64,000 nucleotides of DNA from Aeromicrobium choanae. GTDB lineage: Bacteria; Actinomycetota; Actinomycetes; Propionibacteriales; Nocardioidaceae. Positions 1 to 10,634 of this stretch are shown one piece after another. Numbering within the stretch: position 1 is the first letter of the stretch; the number at the start of each line of letters is the position of its first letter. The notes under the pieces were generated by a model. It ran no database searches. It was given only the letters and a program-made list of their open reading frames with translations, and was not told the DNA's origin. Made by a program: the position numbers and the translations under genes. Location: assembly GCF_900167475.1 (NCBI RefSeq), contig NZ_LT796768.1, positions 868,001 through 932,000 on the forward strand, read 5' to 3'.

Positions 1-2089
1 CGACTGCGTCCACGACCCGCTCGACGAACTCGACGCCCAGTAGCGTCTCGACGATCTGCAGGCGTCGCACCAGCTCAGGTGACAGCCGTGAGGCTCGTGC
101 CGCCGCAGCGGCGAGCCGGTCGGCCACGACCGAACCGGCCGCGATCCGGGCGGCATCGTCGACCGGCACGGGGTCGCCGGAGTGCGTCCCCTCGAGCACC
201 GCGTGGCCCAGCACCCGGCTGACCTCGACGATCGCCGACAGCGTCGCCATCGCCCCCGACCGGGGCACCGGGACATCCCGGTCGCGGCTGAGCAGGTGGC
301 TCGGCTCGTCCTCGACCAGGACGGCGTGCTCGAACGGCGAACCCGGATCCGGGGCCCCGAGCCGCCGGTGGGCCTGCAACGCGGCCGTCGCCCGGTCGAG
401 GGCGCGACCGGAGCGGGCGCCACGACGCTCCTCCTCGGTCAGGTCCGCCCCACGCACCTCCACCCCGATCGGCATCGGGTAGGTGCGCTGCAGACGCTTC
501 AGCTCGAAGTCGATCGTCCCCAGGGTGTCGTCGACGCCGATCCCCACCGGCACGAGACCTTCGAGCAACGGCGCGATCGTCGCCCAGGCCTGCGCGAGGT
601 GGGGCGCCAGCAGGACGTCGTCGGCGCTGATGCCATAGGCCGTCCGGGCCCCGGCGAGGTCGCGCTCGGGGTTGATCAGCGTCGTGATGGCCGTGCCGTC
701 CTCGAAGGCGACCGCGAGCTCGACGGGACGGGGGCGCGAGAAGGTGCCCTCGTCCCCGACGAGGCAGACGGCGATGGCGCAGTGCTGGGCCGGACCGCGC
801 ACCGTCGACCGGTGCAGGTGCCGCAGGATCCGCCGGTCGGTCCGCAGGTGCCGCGGCTCGATGGGCCGCTTCAGCACGAGCCCGGCCAGGGAGGTGGCCC
901 TGCTCAGCGCGACGTAGACCTGCCCCGTGGCGAACACCCCGCCCGAGAGATCGACGACGAGGCGGTCCAGCGTCTGGCCCTGGCTCTTGTGGATCGTGAT
1001 GGCCCACGCCAGCTTGAACGGCAGCTGCGTGAACACCCCCACGACCTCGCTGCTGAGCCGCCCGTCCTCGACCACGGGCCGCAGCACCTCCCAGGCGAAC
1101 CGGCCCACCTCGGCCCGCGAGCCGTCCGAGAGCTCGACGACGGCTTCGTGCCCTTCGCCCTCGGCCCTGACCTCGACGATGCGCCCGAGCGTGCCGTTGG
1201 CCCACCGGTCGAAGGGATCGTTCGTCAGCATCATGACCTGGGCGCCGACCTTGAACGACAGCACACGATCGGTCGGCGGATCAAAGAGCGAGAGGTCGCC
1301 CACCTCGCTCGCGACGCTGCGGAACTCCTCCCCCGGCAGCAGGTCGAGGCGCTGTCGGTTCCGAGCGCTGACGATCCGGTTGGACGGCGCGAGCGTGAGC
1401 CACAGCTCATCCTCGGGCGGCTCGAAGTCGGGGTCGACCCTGCTGTTGAGCTCGGCCCGGGCCTCGTCGAGCAGCACGCCCTCGCGCACGGCGTTGAGCA
1501 GCGAGGTCAGGCGGTCGTCGCCGAGCTGGCGGAACACCGTCGTGAGCGCGACCGTCGGGAAGACGTCGGCGTCGAAGGAGTCGGCGGAGAAGAAGTAGGG
1601 CGTCTCGTACCTCGTCGCGAAGTAGACGTCCAGCGAGTCCGGCACCACGGGCGGCAGCTGCAGGAGGTCTCCCACCAGGACGACCTGGACCCCGCCGAAC
1701 GGCCGCTCGGGGTGGGGCCCGTACCGCTCGAGCGCGGCGGCGACCTGGTCGAACAGGTCGGCGCGCACCATCGACGCCTCGTCGATGATCAAGGTCTGCA
1801 AGGACTTGAGCGTGCGCGCGAAGCGGCCCGCCCGGTGACGGCCCGAGCGAATGTCCTCGATCGTCGTGGTGCTGAGGAGGCCGAACAGACGGTGGATCGT
1901 GTGCCCGCCGACGTTCAGCGCCGCGATGCCCGTGGGCGCCGCGACGACGACCCGTCGATCCGTGTGCTCCATGAAGTGCCGGATGAGCGTGGACTTGCCG
2001 GTGCCGGCCTTGCCGGTCAGGAAGAGATTCCCGCCCGACTCCAAGATCTCGAGGGCGCGCGCGAGGTCCTCGGTGATCGTGATCGTCAT
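1..2089 (-). CDS. PIF1/RecD-like AAA helicase, 3' end beyond window
   Basis: The gene reads leftward off the window edge; about 696 residues from the ATG at 2089 are visible. A P-loop GKAGTGKS lies at residues 26-33, a Walker B IIDEAS at 101-106, then a GDLLQLPP segment and, near residue 365, the helicase motif TIHKSQGQT. These are the motifs of PIF1/RecD2-type superfamily 1B DNA helicases. From about residue 430 a further domain follows (RPRPVELAV, later VGIGVDD) that vaguely recalls a DnaQ-like exonuclease fold but shows no clear catalytic Asp/Glu pair; that is inference. It lies downstream of groEL on the same strand but after a strong hairpin, so it is probably transcribed separately. The helicase call is secure, the cellular role is not. 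Confidence 0.82.
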   Translation of the reverse strand, partial: MTITITEDLARALEILESGGNLFLTGKAGTGKSTLIRHFMEHTDRRVVVAAPTGIAALNVGGHTIHRLFGLLSTTTIEDIRSGRHRAGRFARTLKSLQTLIIDEASMVRADLFDQVAAALERYGPHPERPFGGVQVVLVGDLLQLPPVVPDSLDVYFATRYETPYFFSADSFDADVFPTVALTTVFRQLGDDRLTSLLNAVREGVLLDEARAELNSRVDPDFEPPEDELWLTLAPSNRIVSARNRQRLDLLPGEEFRSVASEVGDLSLFDPPTDRVLSFKVGAQVMMLTNDPFDRWANGTLGRIVEVRAEGEGHEAVVELSDGSRAEVGRFAWEVLRPVVEDGRLSSEVVGVFTQLPFKLAWAITIHKSQGQTLDRLVVDLSGGVFATGQVYVALSRATSLAGLVLKRPIEPRHLRTDRRILRHLHRSTVRGPAQHCAIAVCLVGDEGTFSRPRPVELAVAFEDGTAITTLINPERDLAGARTAYGISADDVLLAPHLAQAWATIAPLLEGLVPVGIGVDDTLGTIDFELKRLQRTYPMPIGVEVRGADLTEEERRGARSGRALDRATAALQAHRRLGAPDPGSPFEHAVLVEDEPSHLLSRDRDVPVPRSGAMATLSAIVEVSRVLGHAVLEGTHSGDPVPVDDAARIAAGSVVADRLAAAAARASRLSPELVRRLQIVETLLGVEFVERVVDAV

Positions 2090-2124
2090 GGTGCTCGCAG
2101 GCTACGACAGGGTCACGACCGACG

Positions 2125-2158
2125 ACGAAGGCCCCGGGCGAGTGCCCGGGGCCTTCGT
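2125..2158 (-). terminator. Hairpin terminator after groEL
   Basis: A perfect 15-bp stem (2125-2139 with 2144-2158) closes a four-base loop, 27 bases downstream of the groEL stop codon. No T-run follows, which is common in high-GC actinobacteria. It separates groES-groEL from the helicase gene on the same strand. Confidence 0.75.
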
Positions 2159-2185
2159 GTTGACGAGATCGTCAGCAGGGACCGA

Positions 2186-3796
<1,611 letters not shown>

Positions 3797-3817
3797 CTAA
3801 CGGTTGGCTGGGTGGAC

Positions 3818-4111
3818 TCAGGCGATGACGGCGAGGACGTCGCGGGCGTTGAGGATGAGGAACTCCTCGCCGCCGTGCTTGACCTCGGTGCCGCCGTACT
3901 TGCTGAAGAGCACCTTGTCGCCGACGGCCACGTCGACGGGGATGCGCTCGCCGCTGTCGCTGACGCGACCGGGGCCGACGGCCACGACCTCGCCCTCCTG
4001 CGGCTTCTCCTTGGCGGTGTCGGGGATGACGAGACCCGACGCGGTGGTCTGCTCGGCCTCTCCGGCCTTGATGACGATGCGATCTTCGAGCGGCTTGATG
4101 GTGACCGACAC
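3818..4111 (-). CDS. groES: Co-chaperonin GroES
   Basis: This 97-residue lid of the GroEL chamber begins [15 protein letters not shown] and has the mobile-loop region and the C-terminal [17 protein letters not shown] strand typical of GroES. The GTG start at 4111 is chosen because a GGGGAGG ribosome site lies just upstream and the resulting length matches the family. An upstream ATG at 4153 would add 14 unrelated residues and overlap a CIRCE element. It is the first gene of the groES-groEL operon, about 35 bases downstream of the nearer CIRCE repeat. Confidence 0.97.
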   Translation of the reverse strand: MSVTIKPLEDRIVIKAGEAEQTTASGLVIPDTAKEKPQEGEVVAVGPGRVSDSGERIPVDVAVGDKVLFSKYGGTEVKHGGEEFLILNARDVLAVIA

Positions 4112-4146
4112 TGGTCGACCTCCCCTTTCGGATGAGTAACGTTCGG

Positions 4147-4173
4147 TTGGCACTCACTCAGTGGGAGTGCCAG
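4147..4173. promoter_or_regulatory. CIRCE operator, proximal copy
   Basis: TTGGCACTC and GAGTGCCAG are separated by exactly nine bases. This is the CIRCE inverted repeat recognised by the heat-shock repressor HrcA, with one mismatch at the outer edge. It lies immediately upstream of groES. Confidence 0.92.
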
Positions 4174-4191
4174 TTGTCAGCCTAGCACCGG

Positions 4192-4218
4192 CTGGCACTC
4201 GACCAAACGGAGTGCCAG
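4192..4218. promoter_or_regulatory. CIRCE operator, distal copy
   Basis: CTGGCACTC, nine bases, then GAGTGCCAG form a perfect 9+9 inverted repeat matching CIRCE. It is 45 bp from the proximal copy, centre to centre, in the gap between groES and the divergent methyltransferase gene. Two tandem copies imply tight HrcA control. Confidence 0.92.
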
Positions 4219-4258
4219 ACCCGAGGGTGGGGCGACGCCCGGTGGCAGACTCTGGCGC

Positions 4259-5419
4259 GTGGATGCGCAGACCTTCGCCGAACTGAAGGCCCCCGCCGGG
4301 CAGGCGCTGCTGGCACAGGTGGCGCAGGCTGCGGGGCGCGAGTCCGATCTCGCGCTCGGCACGCGGCTGCGGCGCGACCACCCGGCCGAGCTCGTCGCGG
4401 CGGCCGTCACCCAGCACCACCTCCGACGGCGCGCGGTCACGAAGTTCGGGGCGGACGCCGAGCTCCTCTACTTCACCCCCGACGCCCTCGAGCAGTCCAC
4501 GCGTGCACCCGTGGCCGCGCACCGGGCCGCCCGGCTGGCCGCTCTCGGGGCGCGTCGCGTGGTCGACCTCGGCTGCGGCATCGGCGGCGACCTGATCGCC
4601 GGGGCCCGGGCCGGCCTCGAGGTGCGCGGCGTCGAGCTCGACCCCGTGCGCGCCGCGATCGCGCGGGCCAACCTGGCGGCCCTCGGCCTCGCCGGGACGG
4701 TCGAGGTGGGCGATGCCACGACGACGCCCATCGCCGTCGACGAGGTCGCGTTCGTCGATCCCGCGCGACGCGACGGCGCCGGCCGCACGTTCCGGCTCGA
4801 CGCGCTCGTGCCGGCCTGGGACTTCGTCACGGGCCTGCTCGAGGGTCGCGCGGTGGCCAAGGTGATGCCGGGCATCGCCCACGACGCCGTCCCGCCGGGC
4901 GTGCAGGCCGAGTGGGTCTCGCACGGCGGCGACCTCGTCGAGGCGAGCCTGTGGGGCGCCGGGTTCGACCAGGACTCCGCCCGCCGCGCCACCGTGCTCC
5001 CGAGCGGCGACACGCTCGTGGGCCGCGGCGCCGAGGCCTTGGTCGGCGAGGTCCTCTCCCACCTCGTCGAGCCGGACGACGCCGTGATCCGGGCCGGTCT
5101 CGTGGCCGAGCTCGCCGAGGATCTCGACGGCCACCTCCTCGACCCCCGCATCGCGTGGATCACCACGGACTCCCCCGACGCTGCACCGTTCGGTCGCGCG
5201 TTCCGCGTCGTCGAGGAACTGCCCTTCCGCGAGAAGCAGCTGCGCGCCGCCCTGCGCGAGCGCGACATCGGGACCCTCACGATCAAGAAGCGCGGCGTCG
5301 ACGTCGTGCCCGAGCGGCTCGTGGCCCGCCTCAAGCTCACCGGGTCCCGCACCGCCACGGTCGTGCTGACCCGCGTGGCCGACGAGGCCCGCGCCTTCCT
5401 GGTGGAGCGGCAGCGCTGA
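4259..5419 (+). CDS. Class I SAM methyltransferase, THUMP-like tail
   Basis: This 386-residue protein has the SAM-binding motif VVDLGCGIGG at residues 101-110, an acidic strand end (GVELD) about 20 residues later, and a VDPARRD segment where the catalytic loop is expected. The C-terminal stretch (LTIKKRGVDV, then LTGSRTATVVLTR) fits the THUMP-like domain found in this actinobacterial family. The role is probably RNA or nucleic-acid methylation, but no substrate can be read from the sequence. It starts at a GTG divergent from groES and may share the CIRCE region. A different promoter is equally possible. Confidence 0.85.
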   Translation: MDAQTFAELKAPAGQALLAQVAQAAGRESDLALGTRLRRDHPAELVAAAVTQHHLRRRAVTKFGADAELLYFTPDALEQSTRAPVAAHRAARLAALGARRVVDLGCGIGGDLIAGARAGLEVRGVELDPVRAAIARANLAALGLAGTVEVGDATTTPIAVDEVAFVDPARRDGAGRTFRLDALVPAWDFVTGLLEGRAVAKVMPGIAHDAVPPGVQAEWVSHGGDLVEASLWGAGFDQDSARRATVLPSGDTLVGRGAEALVGEVLSHLVEPDDAVIRAGLVAELAEDLDGHLLDPRIAWITTDSPDAAPFGRAFRVVEELPFREKQLRAALRERDIGTLTIKKRGVDVVPERLVARLKLTGSRTATVVLTRVADEARAFLVERQR

Positions 5420-5421
5420 GC

Positions 5422-5469
5422 GTGACGTTCGCGGCGTCGACACGCCGGCGAGCACCCCGGGAACGTCAC
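5422..5469. repeat. Inverted repeat with 30-base spacer
   Basis: GTGACGTTC (5422-5430) and its exact complement GAACGTCAC (5461-5469) flank 30 bases that hold a smaller GGCGT-CGAC-ACGCC hairpin. It fills most of the gap between the methyltransferase gene and pxpA, both rightward. It could form a cruciform or an RNA structure. A similar long-spacer repeat with GTGACG/CGTCAC arms lies near 36 kb. Confidence 0.55.
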
Positions 5470-5505
5470 TGCCAGCGATGCCCCGGCGCGCGGTAGCGTC
5501 GGGCC

Positions 5506-6225
5506 ATGGCAGGGCGCGTGGACCTCAACGTCGACCTCGGCGAGTCGCCCGAGCGGTGGGCGTCCGGCGAGGACGAGCGACTGCTCCCCCTCGTGACGAG
5601 TGCGAACGTCTGCTGCGGCGCGTACGCCGGCGACGACGACCTGATCCGTGCGACGTGCGAGGCCGCGGTCGAGCACGGCGTCGCGATCGGGGCGCAGGTG
5701 GGCTACCGCGACCGCGAGGGATTCGGCCGCCGGTTCGTGGACCTGCCGCCCCGTGACCTCGTGGACGAGGTCCGGCGCCAGCTCGACCACCTGCGCGAGC
5801 TCGCGGACCGCGCCGGTGGGCTGGTCACCTACCTGAAGCCCCATGGCGCGCTCTACCACCGGATCGGTCACGATCCCCACCAGGCCGAGGCCGTCGTCGA
5901 GGCACTGCTGGCCGACGGGACGCCCCTGCCCCTCGTGGGCATGCCCGGGTCGATCGCGCTCGAGATGGCCGCGGACTCCGGCATCCACGTGGTGCACGAG
6001 GGCTTCGCCGATCGCGCGTACACCTCCGAGGGCGGCCTCGTGCCGCGCGATCAGCCGGGTGCCGTGCTGACGGATCCCGCGGAGGCGGCCGCCCAGGCCC
6101 TCGGGCTCGTGGGATCGGTGGACTCGCTGTGCGTGCACAGCGACAGCCCGGGTGCCGAGCGCCTCCTGCGTCACGTGCGCGGCGTCCTCGTGGAGCACCG
6201 CGTCGAGATCGAGCCCTTCCACTGA
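5506..6225 (+). CDS. pxpA: 5-oxoprolinase subunit A (LamB/YcsF family)
   Basis: The 239-residue product begins with VDLNVDLGES and continues with a TSANVCCGAYAGDD segment and a YLKPHGALYH motif, all diagnostic of the LamB/YcsF family. PxpA works with PxpB and PxpC to hydrolyse 5-oxoproline to glutamate at the cost of ATP, clearing a product of glutamine and glutathione breakdown. Its stop codon is one base before the start of pxpB and all three genes form one rightward operon. The ATG at 5506 lies 36 bases after an intergenic inverted repeat. Confidence 0.95.
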   Translation: MAGRVDLNVDLGESPERWASGEDERLLPLVTSANVCCGAYAGDDDLIRATCEAAVEHGVAIGAQVGYRDREGFGRRFVDLPPRDLVDEVRRQLDHLRELADRAGGLVTYLKPHGALYHRIGHDPHQAEAVVEALLADGTPLPLVGMPGSIALEMAADSGIHVVHEGFADRAYTSEGGLVPRDQPGAVLTDPAEAAAQALGLVGSVDSLCVHSDSPGAERLLRHVRGVLVEHRVEIEPFH

Positions 6226-6226
6226 G

Positions 6227-6808
6227 ATGAGGATCCTGCCCTGCGGCGATCGCGCCGTGCTGCTCGACTGCGCGGACGCCGACGAGGCCCGCCGCTGGCA
6301 TGCCGCGCTGCGCGACCGCGGCGCGACGCTCGGCGCGACCACCGTGCTGCTGCGAGGACGGCCCGAGGAGCTGCGCTCGCTCGTCGGCGCCACGACCCCT
6401 GCCGACCTGGCCGCCGTCGCCGGGGCCGCGGTGGAGATCCCGGTCGTCTACGATGGACCCGACCTCGAGGCCGTCGCGCGGCACTGCGGACTCGACCCGG
6501 CCGAGGTCGTGCGCCGTCACGGCGCGTCGCCGTGGACGGTGGCGTTCGCCGGCTTCGCACCCGGCTTCGCCTACCTGACCGGGGGCGACCCCCGCCTCGA
6601 GGTCCCGCGGCTCGACCGGCCCCGGCCCCGGGTGGAGCCGGGCTCGGTGGGCCTGGCCGGCCGGTTCAGCGGCGTCTACCCGCGGGCGTCCCCGGGCGGC
6701 TGGCGGCTCATCGGCCGCACCGACGCGCCGCTGTGGGACCTCGAGCGCGCCGACCCGGCACTGCTGCACCCGGGCGACACCGTCCGGTTCGTCGAGGTGT
6801 CGCGATGA
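6227..6808 (+). CDS. pxpB: 5-oxoprolinase subunit B (KipI family)
   Basis: This 193-residue protein opens MRILPCGDRAVLLD and carries the KipI/allophanate-hydrolase-subunit-1 signature FAGFAPGFAYL followed by PRPRVEPGSVGLAG. It is the partner of PxpC in the ATP-dependent half of 5-oxoprolinase. Its ATG at 6227 follows the pxpA stop codon directly, and its stop overlaps the pxpC start (ATGA), so translation of the three subunits is coupled. Confidence 0.94.
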   Translation: MRILPCGDRAVLLDCADADEARRWHAALRDRGATLGATTVLLRGRPEELRSLVGATTPADLAAVAGAAVEIPVVYDGPDLEAVARHCGLDPAEVVRRHGASPWTVAFAGFAPGFAYLTGGDPRLEVPRLDRPRPRVEPGSVGLAGRFSGVYPRASPGGWRLIGRTDAPLWDLERADPALLHPGDTVRFVEVSR

Positions 6809-7659
6809 GCCTGCGCGTGCTGGAGCCGGGCGCGCTGAGCCTGGTGCAGGACCTCGGACGCCCCGGGCTGGGCGACCTCGGCGTGGGCCCGTCGGGGGCG
6901 TTCGACCGTCGCGCCCTGCGCACCGCGAACCACCTCGTCGGAAACCCCGGCGACGCGGCCGTGGTGGAGGCCCTCGGCGGCGGCCTCGCGCTCGTCGCCA
7001 GCGCGGCGCACGTGGTCGCGGTGACGGGCGCGGCCGGCCCGCTGACCGTCGACGGCCGGCCCGTCGACTCGGGTCGTCCGCTCGCCCTGAAGCGCGGCGA
7101 CGTGCTCCGGCTCGGTGCGCCGGTCGCCGGCCTGCGCTGGACGGTCGCCGTAGCGGGCGGGGTCGCGGTGCCTTCGGTCCTGCGCAGCCGCTCCCACGAC
7201 ACGCTCGCCTCGCTGGGTCCGGCGGCCCTGGCGGCCGGCGACGAGCTCGCGGTGGGTCCTCCCGCCGGCGCCGTCTCGCTCGAGAGCCTGCCGCCCTTCC
7301 TGCCCACCGGCGAGGTGGTGGTCCGGGTCGTGCTGGGCCCGCGCGACGACTGGTTCACCCCCGCGGCCGTCGCGACGCTGCTCTCGACCGGGTGGGGCGT
7401 CGACCCGGTCTCGGACCGCATCGGCGTGAGGCTCGAAGGGCCCGCGCTCGACCGTGCGCGCGACGGGGAGTTGGAGAGCGAGCCGGTGGTGCGCGGCAGC
7501 ATCCAGGTGACCACCTCGGGACGTCCGGTGGTGCTCGGCCCGGACCATCCTGTCACCGGCGGCTACCCCGTGATCGGCGTGGTCCTCGACGCCGACACCG
7601 ACGTGCTCGCGCAGCTGCGGCCGGGTGACACGCTGCGCTTCCGGCGCCACCGCGCCTGA
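6805..7659 (+). CDS. pxpC: 5-oxoprolinase subunit C (biotin-dependent carboxyltransferase-like)
   Basis: The 284-residue product has the allophanate-hydrolase-subunit-2 signature: LVQDLGRPGLGDLGVGPSGA near the N-terminus, GVRLEGPALDR in the middle and VVLGPDHPVTGGYPVIGVV near the end. With PxpA and PxpB it forms the prokaryotic 5-oxoprolinase. The ATG at 6805 overlaps the pxpB stop codon by four bases. The gene ends 61 bases from the convergent tsaD. Confidence 0.94.
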   Translation: MSLRVLEPGALSLVQDLGRPGLGDLGVGPSGAFDRRALRTANHLVGNPGDAAVVEALGGGLALVASAAHVVAVTGAAGPLTVDGRPVDSGRPLALKRGDVLRLGAPVAGLRWTVAVAGGVAVPSVLRSRSHDTLASLGPAALAAGDELAVGPPAGAVSLESLPPFLPTGEVVVRVVLGPRDDWFTPAAVATLLSTGWGVDPVSDRIGVRLEGPALDRARDGELESEPVVRGSIQVTTSGRPVVLGPDHPVTGGYPVIGVVLDADTDVLAQLRPGDTLRFRRHRA

Positions 7660-7720
7660 CGCCCGCCCGCCCGTCGCTGGCCCCGCCGTCCGCCGAGTGG
7701 CGCAAACCGGGGTCGGGCGG

Positions 7721-8767
7721 TCAGGCGGCGACGATGCGGGTGACCGGCAGGCTGGAGTCGACGGCGAGGTCGAGCGAGGACGGGGCGATGCCGCGGCGGA
7801 CGACCTCGGCGCCGAGCGCCGCCACCATCGCGCCGTTGTCGGTGCACAGCGAGGCCTTCGGGATCCGGACCTCGACGCCGGCCTTCTCGGCGCGCTCGAG
7901 GACGAAGTGGCGCAGGCGGCCGTTCGCGGCCACGCCCCCGCCCAGGATCAGCCGGGGGACGTCGTGCTCGAGGCACGCCTTGATCGCCTTGCGGCTCAGC
8001 ACGTCGCAGACGGCGTCCTGGAACGAGGCCGCCACGTCGGCCACGGCGACCGGCCGCTGCATCCGCTGCTCGTGCTGCACGTGGCGCGCGACCGCGCTCT
8101 TGAGGCCGGAGAAGGAGAAGTCCCAGCGGTACCGCTCGAGGTCGCGCCCGGTGGTCAGGCCGCGCGGGAACGGGATCGCGGTGGGGTCGCCGTCGCGCGC
8201 CACCTTGTCGATCTCGGGGCCGCCGGGGTACGGCAGGCCGAGCAGCCGGGCGACCTTGTCGAAGGCCTCGCCGGCCGCGTCGTCGATCGTGCCGCCGAGC
8301 AGCGTGATGTCGGTGGCGATGTCGTTGACCAGCAGCAGCTCGGTGTGGCCGCCGCTGACCAGCAGCGCGATCGACGGCTCGGTGTACCGGCCGTGCTCGA
8401 GCTGGTCCACCGCGACGTGCGCCGCCAGGTGGTTGACCCCGTAGAGCGGCTTGTCGTGTGCCAGCGCGAGAGCCTTCGCCGCGGCGACCCCGACGAGCAG
8501 CGCGCCGGTGAGGCCCGGACCGCTCGTGACCGCGATCGCGTCGACGTCGCGCACGTCGACGCCGGCCTGCTCGTAGGCCTGCTCGAGCGTGGGGACCATC
8601 GCCTCCAGGTGCGCCCGGCTGGCGACCTCGGGGACGACCCCTCCGAAGCGCACGTGCTCCTCGACGCTGGACGCGACCGCGTGCGCCAGCAGGGTGGTGC
8701 CTCGCACGATGCCGACACCGGTCTCGTCGCAGGAGGACTCGATGCCCAGCACCAGCGGTTCGCTCAC
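7721..8767 (-). CDS. tsaD: tRNA threonylcarbamoyladenosine transferase TsaD
   Basis: TsaD moves the threonylcarbamoyl group onto A37 of ANN-decoding tRNAs, working with TsaB and TsaE. The 348-residue sequence begins [12 protein letters not shown] and has the metal-binding NHLAAH motif, [10 protein letters not shown] and the C-terminal [10 protein letters not shown], all family hallmarks. The start is a GTG at 8767. It is the last gene of a long leftward block that also carries tsaB, tsaE and rimI, the usual actinobacterial arrangement, although three unrelated genes separate it from rimI here. Confidence 0.97.
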   Translation of the reverse strand: MSEPLVLGIESSCDETGVGIVRGTTLLAHAVASSVEEHVRFGGVVPEVASRAHLEAMVPTLEQAYEQAGVDVRDVDAIAVTSGPGLTGALLVGVAAAKALALAHDKPLYGVNHLAAHVAVDQLEHGRYTEPSIALLVSGGHTELLLVNDIATDITLLGGTIDDAAGEAFDKVARLLGLPYPGGPEIDKVARDGDPTAIPFPRGLTTGRDLERYRWDFSFSGLKSAVARHVQHEQRMQRPVAVADVAASFQDAVCDVLSRKAIKACLEHDVPRLILGGGVAANGRLRHFVLERAEKAGVEVRIPKASLCTDNGAMVAALGAEVVRRGIAPSSLDLAVDSSLPVTRIVAA

Positions 8768-8816
8768 CGGTCCATTGTGCCGTGGGCGAGGAAGCGCCGT
8801 GCCGTCGGCCGCGGGC

Positions 8817-9572
8817 TCAGTCGCGTGCCGCGCGCTTGGCGTCGCGGGCGGCCCTCTCCTCGAGGTCGAGGCGGCGGGCCTCGTCGGGGGTGGGCGCGGT
8901 GCCGCCGTAGCGGGCCGGCGCCCACCACTGACCCTCGGGCGACACGGGGTACTCGCGGATCGCCCGGTCGAGCAGGGCGGTCAGCGACTCGTGCAGCAGG
9001 GCCGTCTCGGCGACCGGGTCCTCGCCCGTCACCGGGATCGGCTCACCGACGTGGAGCGCGATCGTCTTGCCGCGGCCCCACAGGTCGGCCTCGTGGTCCT
9101 TCGTCTTGAGCAGCTGAGTGCCCCACACGACCATCGGGATGAGCGGCACACCGCCCTCCGCGGCGGCGCGAACCGCTCCGGTCTTGATCTCCTTGACCTC
9201 CATCGACCGGCTGATCGTGGCCTCGGGGAAGATGCCGACGATCTCGCCGCGCCGGGCGTACTCGGCGGCCTCGTGCAGCGACGCCTCGCCCTGGGCCCGG
9301 TCGACCGGGATGTGGTGCATCGAGCGCATGAGCGGTCCGGAGACCTTGTGCTCGAACGCCTCCTTCTTGGCCATGAAGCGCACGAGCCGCCCCGCGGGCT
9401 GGGCGGCCAGACCGTTGAAGATGAAGTCGACGTAGCTGACGTGGTTGGAGGCCAGGATGGCGCCGCCCTCACGCGGGACGTGCTCGGTGCCGGACGTCTG
9501 GAAGCTGATGCCCAGGACCCGAAAGAGCGTCTTGGCCGTGCCGATGATGGGCGGGTACGTCACGTCGCGCAT
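8817..9572 (-). CDS. 1-acylglycerol-3-phosphate acyltransferase (PlsC-like)
   Basis: This 251-residue protein of the PlsC family transfers acyl chains to lysophospholipids at the membrane face. The catalytic HX4D motif appears as NHVSYVD (His44, Asp49), followed by the glycerolphosphate-binding FPEAT block and a VPLIPMV block. The C-terminal 40 residues are charged ([21 protein letters not shown]) and dispensable for the fold. It is transcribed leftward ahead of tsaD. Exact acyl-donor and acceptor preference cannot be told. Confidence 0.9.
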   Translation of the reverse strand: MRDVTYPPIIGTAKTLFRVLGISFQTSGTEHVPREGGAILASNHVSYVDFIFNGLAAQPAGRLVRFMAKKEAFEHKVSGPLMRSMHHIPVDRAQGEASLHEAAEYARRGEIVGIFPEATISRSMEVKEIKTGAVRAAAEGGVPLIPMVVWGTQLLKTKDHEADLWGRGKTIALHVGEPIPVTGEDPVAETALLHESLTALLDRAIREYPVSPEGQWWAPARYGGTAPTPDEARRLDLEERAARDAKRAARD

Positions 9573-9615
9573 GCGTGAACCCTAGTGCACGCGCGTTCAC
9601 CGATGCGGCTCCTCG

Positions 9616-10029
9616 TCACTCCTCCTCGACGACGTGGACCGCGGCCTCCTCGGCACTCGCACCGGCGCCGTCGATGCCGACGTCGTCACCGACGAGCTCG
9701 GACACGTGGTCGACGCCGTTGCCGCCCTCGGGATCGACGAGGCGGCCCGAGCGACGACCTCCGACCTCGCCGTCGTCGAGGTCCTCCTCGCTCCACTCGG
9801 AGTCGGGGTCGAGGTCAGGCTCCTCCTGCGAGAGGCGCTGCTCGAACGACTCGCCCTGGATCTGCTCGTCGACCGTCGTGCCGAATCCCTCGCCGGCCGA
9901 CCAGCGCTCGGGGGCGGTCAGCCCCTCGTCGAGCGGGTCATGGGTCTCGCGACCGAGCAGCGTGTCCTGGTCCTGGTCCTGGCTCAGGTACTGGGAAGGG
10001 GCCGGGGGCTGGTTGCGCGGATCAGTCAT
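9616..10029 (-). CDS. Small acidic protein, DUF5709-like
   Basis: The 137-residue product is very rich in Asp, Glu and Gln, with DQDQDTLLGRETHDPLDEGL and a PERWSAGEGFGTT segment in its first half. This pattern matches the DUF5709 family common in actinobacteria, whose function is unknown. No signal peptide or membrane segment is visible, so a soluble, probably partly disordered protein is likely. It lies between the membrane protein gene and the acyltransferase on the same strand. Confidence 0.75.
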   Translation of the reverse strand: MTDPRNQPPAPSQYLSQDQDQDTLLGRETHDPLDEGLTAPERWSAGEGFGTTVDEQIQGESFEQRLSQEEPDLDPDSEWSEEDLDDGEVGGRRSGRLVDPEGGNGVDHVSELVGDDVGIDGAGASAEEAAVHVVEEE

Positions 10030-10075
10030 GCCTCCACCTTGCCACGCACCTGGAGCACGCGCCGTTCGTGCCGGC

Positions 10076-10558
10076 TCAGTCCGCGCCGGGCTCGCGAGCG
10101 GGGTTGGACTGGCTCACCGAGCGCCTCAGCAGGACCGCCACGACCACCACGACGAGCAGCACGAACAGCCACGCGAGACGCTCGGATCCGCCCGTGAAGA
10201 CAGCGAGGAACGCACTCATCCCGATCGTCGACCAGATGGTCGCCCAGATCACCGCGCCGGGCACCAGACCGGTCAGGTAGCGCGGGAACGACATGCGCGC
10301 GAGGCCCGCTCCGAGGTTCACGGCGGTCTGCGCGCCGACCGTGAAGAAGCTCACGGTGACGGCCGGAGGACCCCACCGCTCGACCTGGCGCATGGCGGCC
10401 AGGACGCGGGGTCCGGGCTCACGCTCGCGCAGCATCCCGGCGGCGATCGCGCGCCCGATCCCGTAGGTGGCGCCGGCGCGCAGCAGCACGATGACGAAGA
10501 ACGTCAGCCACGCCCAGAACCACGGCCACGCGCGGATGGAGTCGAGCACCTCGCTCAC
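10076..10558 (-). CDS. Small membrane protein, DedA/VTT-like
   Basis: The 160-residue protein has three to four hydrophobic segments, near residues 13-35, 65-85, 98-118 and 126-145. The stretch RWGPPAVTVSFFTVGAQT followed by MSFPRYL resembles the conserved region of DedA/SNARE-associated (VTT) membrane proteins, which act in lipid translocation. The GTG at 10558 gives a sensible N-terminus (MSEVLDSIRAWPW). It sits 76 bases after rimI on the same strand. The family assignment is moderate. Confidence 0.65.
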   Translation of the reverse strand: MSEVLDSIRAWPWFWAWLTFFVIVLLRAGATYGIGRAIAAGMLREREPGPRVLAAMRQVERWGPPAVTVSFFTVGAQTAVNLGAGLARMSFPRYLTGLVPGAVIWATIWSTIGMSAFLAVFTGGSERLAWLFVLLVVVVVAVLLRRSVSQSNPAREPGAD

Positions 10559-10634
10559 GGCGTCACCGCCGAGGAGAAACGACGATCCGACGGCGACGCC
10601 GTGAGGCGTCCCTCGTTCGCTCGCTGGCGCTCGC

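Noticed and set aside
7650..7727. Terminator between pxpC and tsaD
   Set aside because: CGCCTGAC and GTCAGGCG can pair, but they include both stop codons and enclose a loop of nearly 60 bases, so a stable terminator is doubtful.
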